Below, piece after piece: positions 1 through 5,976 of a DNA stretch of 5,976 nucleotides. Every line of letters begins with the position of its first letter. Within the stretch, counting starts at the first letter, position 1. The notes under the pieces were generated by a model. The model did not search any database. It worked only from the letters and a program-made list of their open reading frames with translations, and was not told where the DNA came from. The translations under genes and the position numbers were made by a program. Source of the DNA: Planctomycetota bacterium (lineage in GTDB: Bacteria; Planctomycetota; Planctomycetia; Pirellulales; Pirellulaceae); contig JAJSAJ010001107.1 of the NCBI GenBank assembly GCA_024274855.1, positions 1-5,976 on the forward strand. Direction: 5' to 3'.

Positions 1-96
1 CAGACCCCCATGGGCTCGCCCCATGGGTGAATCAGTCTCGCAGCTAAGGAGGATCGCCGCACGAACGCCCCCCAGTAAACGCGACAACCATTGATC
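1..96. repeat. Copy 1 of an intergenic hairpin repeat, left end cut by the window
   Basis: This stretch matches 4012-4107 in the same orientation, with one difference in 96 positions (C at 89, A at 4100). It contains the conserved part of one 68-bp unit (1-49) and the 38-bp tail (50-87), then runs through the right-end motif (81-95). It includes two self-complementary CCCATGGG octamers at 7-14 and 20-27, separated by CTCGC. The unit's left part, TGTCGCAC and what follows it in the downstream copy, would lie before position 1. Such near-identity in non-coding DNA about 4 kb apart suggests recent spread or gene conversion. Nothing else is recognisable from 97 to 325. Confidence 0.9.
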
Positions 97-325
97 CGCC
101 GGTCCCAAGCCGACTTTTCGGTCGCCCGACACTCTCCGTGCGGCAGGGCCGCAACCAAATCCAAGCTACCGCTCGAGGCCCCAATCGCCCGCTCCCATTG
201 GTCGCTGGAGCTTTGCCAAGAAACTTAATGATCTTTGGAGTTCGTAATACAGAAACCTCGATCGGTTTTCCCGCAATGCCCGGAAAGCCCTCCGCCATTC
301 AGTTCCCAACTGAGCGTTGTGCAGC

Positions 326-355
326 TTGACCTTCGCTATCAATTCACCTCATAAT
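326..355 (+). promoter_or_regulatory. Candidate sigma70-type promoter for the TPR/CRTAC1 pair
   Basis: TTGACC at 326-331 (5 of 6 to the -35 consensus) and CATAAT at 350-355 (5 of 6 to the -10 consensus) are separated by 18 bp. Transcription would start near 362, leaving a leader of about 130 nt before the ATG at 494. No other feature is recognised between 97 and 493. This is a consensus match by eye only, and planctomycete promoters are not always of this type. Confidence 0.4.
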
Positions 356-493
356 CAACAAGGCTTCTGCCATTGCATCCTCCGTTCCAACATATGTGTC
401 GCACAACTAGCTCGACGGCAACGAAGCCCCGTTTCACTGTGGGAGAGTCCGCAAGACAAGACAGCTCGATCGTAAGCGGACACGGATACGGAC

Positions 494-1981
494 ATGGCGC
501 GAAGACAACCACAACATACTCGCAAACGCAAGGATCCGCCAAGGGACACGAGTGCGTCGCAATCGGTTTACTGGAAACCTGGAGCAATCCTGATGATTGC
601 CGGTGCGCTGGCGACGGTATTGGCGTGGGCATGGTGGGGTCCAGCATCGTACAAACCGCATGTTGCCTCTCCCTTGCCCCATGAAACACATGGGCTTTCG
701 GCCGATGGCGTGAACAATGGTGTCACATCGGAACGTGGAAAGCCTCAACCTGGAGCTGCGCCGCTTGACGCACCGATTCCGACCGATCACGCCGCTTTGC
801 TCAACGAGATGGTTGCCACTGCCAAGCAGGTGCTCACGGACTTTCCGGCCAATCCATGGGCTTATGATTTCCAAGGCCGTGTTTATTCCTATCAAGGGAG
901 AACTGCGGAAGCAGAACGTGCCTGGAGACAATGCCTTCGTTTGGATGCACGGAGGCCAGACGCTTGTCAGGGCCTTGCCATCCTGGCAATCAATCGAAGG
1001 GACGATGCAACGGCCGAACGACTCCTGCGACAGGCGCTTGAAATTGACCCGGTTTTGCCGCAAGCCACGATCCGACTTGCCGATCTGTTGTTTCGCGCCG
1101 GGCGAATGAACGAGAGCCTGGCGGTCTTGCAGGCTTTCCTGAAACACGTTCCCAATTCAGCCGAGATCTACGTAAAGTGCGGACAGATTCGGCTTCAAGA
1201 TGGCGATTTGGAGGATGCTGAGTCGGATTTCCGGAAGGGTATCGAGTTGCTACCGACGTCAAGTGAAGCACTATTCGGACTCGGCACGACACTGGTTCGA
1301 CAAGGCCAACGAGAAGAGGCCCGGAAATATCTCGAAAAAGCCCGTGAAATTAAATCGAAGATCTCGAAACCCAAGCCCGGAACCACGGCTTCAGCGGCGG
1401 ACCTGAGACTAACGCTCAAAAACTGCGCCGGTGCTTACGCTTACGCTGCCGGATTGTATCTCCAGGCCGGCAACCACTCGGAAGCCGAACGGCTTTGTCG
1501 CCGAGCGGCCAAGATGGACGAGAGGAACCTTCGCTGCCGCCTGCTGCTGATCGACATTTATCAGGATGATCATAGACTGCCGGAAGCCATCCAAGTTTGT
1601 GAAGAGCTGCTTGCCCCTGACCCCGAAAACCCGGAGTGGATATGGCGGCTCGGCCTATTGAACGGCCAACTCGGGCGGTTCGACGTGGCGGAGGAAGCTC
1701 TCCGAAGAGTCATGCGTATCGAGCCCAATGTCGCGCGCAGCTATGTCAGCCTGGTGGAAGTCTACCGACGATCCGGCCGTGAGCCTCGGGCCGCATTGCC
1801 GTTGGCCGAAAAGGCGGTACAGCTTGAACCGACAGCTGCTCATTATGCCATGCTTGGCGGAGTTTATATCCGGCTTGGAAACCGGAAGAAGGCACTCGAA
1901 GCATTTGAGAAAGCCGCAACACGAGACCCAGATAATCCACGCTACCGCCACTTGCGAGCCCAGCCTCAACCAACGCATTGA
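494..1981 (+). CDS. Membrane-anchored tetratricopeptide repeat (TPR) protein
   Basis: The 495-residue protein has a basic N-terminus (ARRQ..HTRKRK) and one hydrophobic segment at about 31-48 (AILMIAGALATVLAWAWW). A Pro/Gly-rich linker (about 50-98) follows, then about ten TPR units of 34 residues: roughly 119-152, 153-186, 187-220, 221-254, 255-288, 311-344, 345-378, 379-412, 413-447 and 448-481. The units show the usual small residues at repeat positions 8 and 20 and Pro near the end (for example EIDPVLP, RIEPNVA, TRDPDNP). A linker at about 289-310 (KPKPGTT) splits the array. The positive-inside rule predicts a cytoplasmic N-terminus and TPRs in the periplasm. TPR arrays bind proteins; no catalytic domain is visible. 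The ATG at 494 is the first start after an in-frame TAA at 473-475; no clear Shine-Dalgarno precedes it. The CRTAC1-type gene follows closely on the same strand, suggesting an operon and a shared role. The exact function is unknown. Confidence 0.9.
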   Translation: MARRQPQHTRKRKDPPRDTSASQSVYWKPGAILMIAGALATVLAWAWWGPASYKPHVASPLPHETHGLSADGVNNGVTSERGKPQPGAAPLDAPIPTDHAALLNEMVATAKQVLTDFPANPWAYDFQGRVYSYQGRTAEAERAWRQCLRLDARRPDACQGLAILAINRRDDATAERLLRQALEIDPVLPQATIRLADLLFRAGRMNESLAVLQAFLKHVPNSAEIYVKCGQIRLQDGDLEDAESDFRKGIELLPTSSEALFGLGTTLVRQGQREEARKYLEKAREIKSKISKPKPGTTASAADLRLTLKNCAGAYAYAAGLYLQAGNHSEAERLCRRAAKMDERNLRCRLLLIDIYQDDHRLPEAIQVCEELLAPDPENPEWIWRLGLLNGQLGRFDVAEEALRRVMRIEPNVARSYVSLVEVYRRSGREPRAALPLAEKAVQLEPTAAHYAMLGGVYIRLGNRKKALEAFEKAATRDPDNPRYRHLRAQPQPTH

Positions 1982-2012
1982 AACCGACTGATTTGCCTAC
2001 ACGAACAGCTTC

Positions 2013-3818
2013 GTGACCGATTCCAATGAACAAATGACACGAACCGAGACCTCCATGCTGCGATCATCTACTCAGCCCGTTGCACCGAACTCCGCCCACT
2101 CAGCCACCAACAGCTTATGGTCCCGCATGAGAAACAGGCTCCAGTGGCTTATGCTCATGGCCCTGGCATGCACCCTGCCGCAAGTCCACGGAAAGGGAGC
2201 CGAATGCCCGATCGTGCTGACCGACGTGACCGGCCAGACAGGAATCAAATTCCACCACAATGACGGCAGCACCGGAGCCTACCGAATTGTGGAGTATGTC
2301 AGCGCTGGTCTGGCATTATTGGACTACGACGGAGATGGCTTGCTGGACATCTATTTTGTCAATGGAGCGCCATTAGAGCAAGAGTCGGTTGACTCGCTGC
2401 CAAGAGATGCTCTTTACCGCAATCTGGGTGCTTGCAAATTCGCGGATGTGACCGACGTGGCGGGGCTGGGAGACACCAAACACGGCCTCGGAGTGACGGC
2501 GGCCGATTATGACAACGATGGTGATCAAGATCTGTACGTGAACAACTATGGGAACAACGTACTCTATCGCAACAATGGTAACGGCCACTTTGACGATGTA
2601 ACTGGCGCGGCGGGGGTCGAAAATGGCGACCGAGTCGGTGCGATGGTTTCGTTCTTGGACGCCAATTGTGACGGACAGCTGGACCTATTCGTCGGAAACT
2701 ATGTCAAGGCCTTCTTGAAACAATCCACAACGATGACCTTCCGAGGCATCTCGGTATACCCGGCCCCATTGACTTATCCGCGTGACACGAACACTCTTTA
2801 TCGTAATATGGGGAACGGGACGTTCAAGGACGTCAGCGTTCAATCGGGAATCAACGCCCACCCAGGAACGGCGATGGGAGGAGTCTGTTTCGATTACGAC
2901 AACGATGGCGATACGGATATTTTTGTCTGCAATGACATGACAGCGAACTTCTTGTTCGAGAACGATGGAACCGGCAAGTTCAAAGAGGTGGGGTTGCTGG
3001 GAGGACTCGCGTACGATATTACCGGCAAGGCACAAGGCAGTATGGGAGTCGATTGCGGGGACTATGATCGGGACGGGTGGCTCGATTTGATGATGACCAA
3101 CTATCAGGATGAAGTACCGGTCCTGTTTCGGAACTCGGGGAAAGGCTATTTCGACGATGTGAGTCGATTGACCGGGGCTGGTGTAAGCGCTTTGCGACTG
3201 GTCACCTGGGGTGTGGGGTTTGTTGACTTCGACAACGATGGCGACCTCGATATTTTCATCGCCACGGGACATCTCGAGGACAAGGTACGAATGCAAGACG
3301 ACAGTCTCCGCTATGAAACCACGAACATCTTGTTGATGAACACGGGAAACGGCAAGTTCGTGGACGTGTCATCAAAAGCTGGAGACGGCTTGCAGGTGAA
3401 GCGTGCCAGTCGGGGCACCGTCTTTGGCGACCTCGACAATGATGGAGATATCGACGTGGTTGTGCTTAACTCGCGTCGCCGGCCAACGATTTTGCGGAAC
3501 GATTCTGCCAATGACAATCACTGGATCCAGATTCGGTTGCGAGGCGAGAAAGTGAACCGGGATGGTGTGGGATCGCATGTCAAAGTCGTTGCCGGCGACC
3601 TGGTTCAAGTGGCGGAAGTGCATAGTGGCCATAGTTATCAGAGCCACAGCGGCATGCGACTGCACTTCGGACTCGCCAAACATGATCGACTCGATCACGT
3701 GGAAGTGCAATGGCTAGGTGGTAAGACCGAGCGATTCCGGAACATCTCGGTCGACCGGAAAGTAACACTTGTTGAAGGAACCGGCCAGCACCAAACGACC
3801 ACCAATTCGGAAAAATAA
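2013..3818 (+). CDS. CRTAC1-type secreted FG-GAP/VCBS beta-propeller protein with ASPIC/UnbV domain
   Basis: The longest reading is 601 residues from a GTG. Seven calcium-loop motifs of the DxDxDG type begin at residues 104, 165, 216, 294, 350, 405 and 473 (for example DYDGDGLLD, DYDNDGDTD, DFDNDGDLD), pointing to a seven-bladed integrin-alpha-like propeller. The third loop (DANCDG) is less canonical. Residues about 517-588 form an ASPIC/UnbV domain (DGVGSHVKVV, HSGHSYQSHSG, HFGLAKHDRLDHVEVQW). A Sec signal peptide begins at Met39 (MRNR, then LQWLMLMALACTL, with likely cleavage after VHG), so the protein is probably exported. That makes the ATG at 2127 an attractive true start; ATGs at 2034 and 2055 are also in frame. 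None has a convincing Shine-Dalgarno, so the longest frame is given. The gene lies 31 bp after the TPR gene (145 bp if started at 2127). The family is common in planctomycetes and Acidobacteria, but its ligand is unknown. Adhesion or surface binding is inference. Confidence 0.92.
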   Translation: MTDSNEQMTRTETSMLRSSTQPVAPNSAHSATNSLWSRMRNRLQWLMLMALACTLPQVHGKGAECPIVLTDVTGQTGIKFHHNDGSTGAYRIVEYVSAGLALLDYDGDGLLDIYFVNGAPLEQESVDSLPRDALYRNLGACKFADVTDVAGLGDTKHGLGVTAADYDNDGDQDLYVNNYGNNVLYRNNGNGHFDDVTGAAGVENGDRVGAMVSFLDANCDGQLDLFVGNYVKAFLKQSTTMTFRGISVYPAPLTYPRDTNTLYRNMGNGTFKDVSVQSGINAHPGTAMGGVCFDYDNDGDTDIFVCNDMTANFLFENDGTGKFKEVGLLGGLAYDITGKAQGSMGVDCGDYDRDGWLDLMMTNYQDEVPVLFRNSGKGYFDDVSRLTGAGVSALRLVTWGVGFVDFDNDGDLDIFIATGHLEDKVRMQDDSLRYETTNILLMNTGNGKFVDVSSKAGDGLQVKRASRGTVFGDLDNDGDIDVVVLNSRRRPTILRNDSANDNHWIQIRLRGEKVNRDGVGSHVKVVAGDLVQVAEVHSGHSYQSHSGMRLHFGLAKHDRLDHVEVQWLGGKTERFRNISVDRKVTLVEGTGQHQTTTNSEK

Positions 3819-3915
3819 AGGGCCCTGCTTCAGGAATCGGCCAACAATCGCTTCGATTTCGTCTACAGAAACGTCCAGGTTTTCCTAATGGTTGCAAACA
3901 AGTAAGGATTCGCCA
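3819..3915. other. Spacer after the CRTAC1-type gene, no recognised feature
   Basis: This is the short stretch between the CRTAC1-type stop codon and the repeat element. GGGCCC and a 4-bp stem (CCTG-CTT-CAGG) lie just after the stop, but the stem is too short and has no T tract, so it is not called a terminator. Confidence 0.5.
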
Positions 3916-3930
3916 ATCAATAACTGTCGC
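3916..3930. repeat. Left imperfect inverted end of the repeat element
   Basis: ATCAATAACTGTCGC pairs as an inverted repeat with 4092-4106. The outer six and inner six bases match exactly and the central three differ. Confidence 0.5.
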
Positions 3931-3992
3931 ACTTTTCCGCGTACAGACCCCCATGGGCTTGTCCCATGGGTGAATCAGTCTCGCAGCTAAGG
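3925..3992. repeat. 68-bp tandem repeat, unit 1
   Basis: The unit runs from TGTCGCAC to GCTAAGG. It differs from unit 2 at four of 68 positions, and two of those four changes lie in the five-base hairpin loop (CTTGT here, CTCGC in unit 2). The CCCATGGG stem arms at 3950-3957 and 3963-3970 are unchanged. On the minus strand 3945-3981 can fold into an 8-bp stem over a 5-nt loop plus an outer 5-bp stem (AGACT with GGTCT, one G-U pair) around a 6-nt bulge, GATTCA. Confidence 0.9.
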
Positions 3993-4060
3993 TGTCGCAC
4001 TCTTCCGCGTTCAGACCCCCATGGGCTCGCCCCATGGGTGAATCAGTCTCGCAGCTAAGG
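3993..4060. repeat. 68-bp tandem repeat, unit 2
   Basis: This unit directly abuts unit 1, and its last 49 bases are identical to positions 1-49 of the window. The stem arms are at 4018-4025 and 4031-4038, and the minus-strand hairpin spans 4013-4049. It is followed by the tail at 4061-4098, which unit 1 lacks, so the array looks like internal duplication of one unit inside a larger element. Confidence 0.9.
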
Positions 4061-4091
4061 AGGATCGCCGCACGAACGCCCCCCAGTAAAC

Positions 4092-4106
4092 GCGACAACA
4101 ATTGAT
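4092..4106. repeat. Right imperfect inverted end of the repeat element
   Basis: GCGACAACAATTGAT is the partner of 3916-3930. The equivalent in copy 1 is 81-95 (GCGACAACCATTGAT), with one change, in the variable centre. Confidence 0.5.
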
Positions 4107-4312
4107 CTGTCGATCCGCCCCAGGCAACAACGTGTCGCCTCGGGGACCACTCAAAAACACCGCAGTCGACTTCGGAACGTCCTTCTGACTTGCAAAGTCG
4201 TTACGCGTTTCTTCGACGGGCTACAAGTCCTTCACACATGCCGGTTTTCGACAATGCCGGGGATATCAATCCGAATACCATCGGCTTGCCTCGGTTCATC
4301 GATGACTCGCCT
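4107..4312. other. Spacer downstream of nfeD, no recognised feature
   Basis: About 200 bp lie between the repeat element and the nfeD stop codon. I see no gene with family resemblance on either strand, no hairpin followed by a T tract in either direction, and no tRNA-like fold. An open frame across 4190-4468 on the plus strand overlaps nfeD antisense and looks like chance. Confidence 0.5.
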
Positions 4313-5893
4313 TCATTCCGAGGCCCCCTCAAACTCGCGTACGACGATCCGGTTTCCTTGGATCTGGATGACCCGAACCGGCCGCCCCGCTTCAACAAAC
4401 GAGCCATCAGTCACCACATCGATATAGTCGTTGTGAAAAATAGCCTTACCAGCCGGCCGAAGTGGTGACTCGGCAATACCCTGATCGCCTATTTGAACAG
4501 GACCATCGGATGCCGGATCCATCGGCCTTGCACCACCATCAACCACCTGCTGGCCATCGCCGGTCGGTGCTTGTAAAACAAGTCGATTGAACAAGGGGAT
4601 CGAACCGTAATAGCGAGTCAGTACGGCCACTGCGGCCACGAATACGGCACCTGCACCAAAGACGACCAACAGCGAGTTCGTCAAAGTTGTCAGGTCCCGC
4701 GAACTTTCTGTAATAATGTGGCTCTGGCTGGCCATCACCACGGCGGCCAACAGCAACAACAGACCTGTCACACCCGCTACGCCAAACCCGGGGATCACGA
4801 ACAACTCGATACCCAGAAAAACCAATCCGGCAATAAAGAGAATGACCTCCAGCCATCCGGCCGTCCCACCCAAAAACCTGCTCCAGAAAAACAGCGTGAA
4901 ACAAAGACCGGCCGTTAATCCTCCGACACCGATCCCCGGAGCACTCACTTCAACATAAAGGGCGATAAGCCCAACCACGAAAAGCAGCCCTGTGACAATC
5001 GGTAGATTCAGAACGTAAACAGCCGTGTCGACGCCACTGCGGCTCAAGATAATCAACGGTTGCTGCAAGCGGTACCGAGCATCCAGTGCCGCACGATCGG
5101 GCACGACAGCCGAGGCCAGCTGAAGTTCGACTGCCCGCCGCCCGTTCACTTCCAGAAACTTTGCCTCTCGCGACTCGAAGACCAACTTGCCCTTCGTCCA
5201 CCGTTTGGGATCATCCAGATTTCGAATTTCATGCTCCGACATGAACGTCACATCACCCGTTTGGGTATTCGTCATGCGATAGACGGCCAAGTTCATATCG
5301 ACCATCGCTTCGGCCAAAGCGGGCGGGCGTCCCTTCGCTTCGGCCAGATCACGGACCTGCCGAGCCAGATCGCTCCGAATTTTTTCCGGTGCGTGGCGAA
5401 AGAGCGCATCCGGCCCCTGAAAAATGGGGCCCGCATCGCCAAACCTGGCATTGGCGGCCATGACAATTTCATCACAGCCCAGCGACAGGATCGCCGCGCC
5501 ACTTAATGCCTCCCTCGGTACATAGGCAACCGTGTGAGCCCAATGAAGATCTCGAAGCCGAGCCGCAATATTCAGACTCGAGTCCAAATAGCCACCCGGA
5601 CTGTCAATGTCCAACACCACCAAATCCGCCCCAAGACTTCGAGCTCGCTCCAGCTTGCGTTCCAGGTACTTCTCCATGCGAGGCGACACAATGCCCCGAA
5701 GCTCGATCAACACCCCCTTCTGACACGCCGGCTCAGCCTGCTGCTGGGCCTGGCAACACAGTACAGGAAGGCCAAAAAGCAGGACGAGGGCCAAGAACTG
5801 GTTGGAAGAAAGATGCGAGATGCAAACACGCGTGCCACCCGGCACCGAGATCGTCAGTTTGCTGACCAACGGCAAATACAACCTCGCGTTCAT
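4313..5893 (-). CDS. NfeD-family long-form membrane serine protease (ClpP-class)
   Basis: The protein has 526 residues from the ATG at 5893. Its parts, in order, are an N-terminal signal or membrane segment (about 33-49), a ClpP/SppA-like protease domain (about 60-275), five predicted membrane helices (about 296-316, 323-339, 347-367, 372-389, 408-427) and a C-terminal NfeD OB-fold (about 478-523, with DVVTDGSFVEAG and GNRIVV). The protease domain shows DSPGG (97-101) and the nucleophile context ALSGAAILSLG with Ser131. APEKI carries Lys171, which aligns from memory with the Ser97/Lys138 dyad of Pyrococcus horikoshii 1510-N, so it is likely active. Long NfeD proteins usually pair with a stomatin, prohibitin or flotillin-like (FloA) protein and cut hydrophobic membrane peptides; no such gene is in the window, but one could lie beyond 5976. 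A TTG at 5899 would add two residues. ATG was preferred because CGGA sits about 7 nt before it. The gene converges on the TPR/CRTAC1 pair. Confidence 0.93.
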   Translation of the reverse strand: MNARLYLPLVSKLTISVPGGTRVCISHLSSNQFLALVLLFGLPVLCCQAQQQAEPACQKGVLIELRGIVSPRMEKYLERKLERARSLGADLVVLDIDSPGGYLDSSLNIAARLRDLHWAHTVAYVPREALSGAAILSLGCDEIVMAANARFGDAGPIFQGPDALFRHAPEKIRSDLARQVRDLAEAKGRPPALAEAMVDMNLAVYRMTNTQTGDVTFMSEHEIRNLDDPKRWTKGKLVFESREAKFLEVNGRRAVELQLASAVVPDRAALDARYRLQQPLIILSRSGVDTAVYVLNLPIVTGLLFVVGLIALYVEVSAPGIGVGGLTAGLCFTLFFWSRFLGGTAGWLEVILFIAGLVFLGIELFVIPGFGVAGVTGLLLLLAAVVMASQSHIITESSRDLTTLTNSLLVVFGAGAVFVAAVAVLTRYYGSIPLFNRLVLQAPTGDGQQVVDGGARPMDPASDGPVQIGDQGIAESPLRPAGKAIFHNDYIDVVTDGSFVEAGRPVRVIQIQGNRIVVREFEGASE

Positions 5894-5976
5894 AAACAAG
5901 TCCGGTTTCTATAGACGATTTCCGTGCCGATTTCAGGCCGAAGCCTCGAGACAAACCATACGCTGATCGTACGACC
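5894..5976 (-). other. nfeD upstream region
   Basis: This holds the nfeD leader on the minus strand. A weak ribosome-binding candidate (CGGA) lies about 7 nt before the ATG. A TATAGA box lies just upstream at about 5906-5911, but no matching -35 box is evident. There is no evidence of a gene, although the end of an upstream operon member could lie just outside the window. Confidence 0.35.

Larger units (their letters stand above)
3916..4106. mobile_element. Candidate small non-autonomous (MITE- or REP-like) element with imperfect inverted ends
   Basis: The 191-bp segment lies between two convergent genes. Its left end (3916-3930) reads ATCAATAACTGTCGC. The reverse complement of its right end (4092-4106) reads ATCAATTGTTGTCGC. 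They match at 12 of 15 positions, with all three mismatches in the centre. Inside are two tandem 68-bp hairpin units (3925-4060) and a 38-bp tail (4061-4098). The right part recurs at 1-96. It has no room for a transposase, and no target-site duplication is obvious next to the proposed ends. Inverted ends, small size and repetition in the genome fit a MITE- or REP-like element, but mobility is inferred. Alternatives are a structured intergenic repeat with RNA or terminator function, or a repeat spread by recombination. Confidence 0.45.

Noticed and set aside
258..285. Similarity of CGGTTTTC..CAATGCC around 262-280 to 4242-4260
   Set aside because: It suggested that homology between the two gaps continues past the repeat, but the sequence between does not align, so it looks like coincidence.
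44..298. Minus-strand open frame of 84 codons starting upstream and ending in repeat copy 1
   Set aside because: It has no recognisable domain and no Shine-Dalgarno, and its composition is unlike the real genes. It reads the repeat in a different frame from the 3580-4101 frame, so the repeat is not conserved as protein.
397..404. TGTCGCAC identical to the start of the 68-bp units
   Set aside because: It is only eight bases, and the sequence after it (AACTAGCT) does not follow the repeat. Chance is sufficient.
434..1147. Minus-strand open frame of 237 codons opposite the TPR gene
   Set aside because: It is an antisense shadow of a well-supported TPR coding sequence and is rich in Arg, Ser and Cys with no family resemblance.
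3580..4101. Minus-strand open frame of 173 codons through the repeat array
   Set aside because: It overlaps the end of the CRTAC1-type gene antisense and crosses both repeat units. The repeated peptide it encodes simply reflects the 68-bp tandem DNA repeat, and no protein family is recognisable.
1..4107. CRISPR array or phage att sites
   Set aside because: Repeat units abut directly with no spacers, and there is no integrase, cas gene or tRNA near either copy.
5935..5946. AGGC-TTCG-GCCT hairpin with a UUCG tetraloop in the nfeD leader
   Set aside because: The stem has only four pairs, does not extend, and has no T tract after it. It may be chance or part of an upstream gene.

Overview
The window looks like a piece of a planctomycete chromosome, probably Pirellulaceae-like. 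This is an inference from gene content and style: a membrane-anchored TPR protein next to a secreted FG-GAP/ASPIC-UnbV (CRTAC1-type) beta-propeller protein, a long NfeD membrane protease, weak or absent Shine-Dalgarno sequences, roomy intergenic regions and moderate G+C. No rRNA, tRNA, CRISPR array or transposase gene is visible.

Layout. Positions 1-96 hold a copy of an intergenic repeat cut by the window edge. Positions 97-493 contain no convincing gene; a sigma70-like promoter candidate lies at 326-355. A TPR gene (494-1981, +) is followed after 31 bp or more by the CRTAC1-type gene (up to 2013-3818, +); the two look co-transcribed. Positions 3819-4312 are a gene-free gap between convergent genes. 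The gap holds a second, fuller repeat element at 3916-4106: two tandem 68-bp units that each encode a hairpin, a 38-bp tail, and imperfect 15-bp inverted ends. A complete long-form nfeD gene runs on the minus strand (4313-5893), and 5894-5976 is its upstream region.

How the parts work together. The TPR protein has one N-terminal membrane anchor and about ten TPRs predicted to face the periplasm. The CRTAC1-type protein has a Sec signal, seven calcium-loop motifs of the DxDxDG type and a C-terminal ASPIC/UnbV domain. They are likely an envelope or secreted pair, but the substrate is unknown. NfeD is a separate unit with an intact Ser/Lys protease dyad, expected to act with a stomatin/flotillin-type partner encoded elsewhere.

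The most interesting feature is the repeat. Copies at 1-96 and 4012-4107 are in the same orientation and match at 95 of 96 positions. They bracket the TPR/CRTAC1 pair exactly. The fuller copy has the architecture of a small non-autonomous, MITE- or REP-like element with imperfect inverted ends and tandem internal hairpins.
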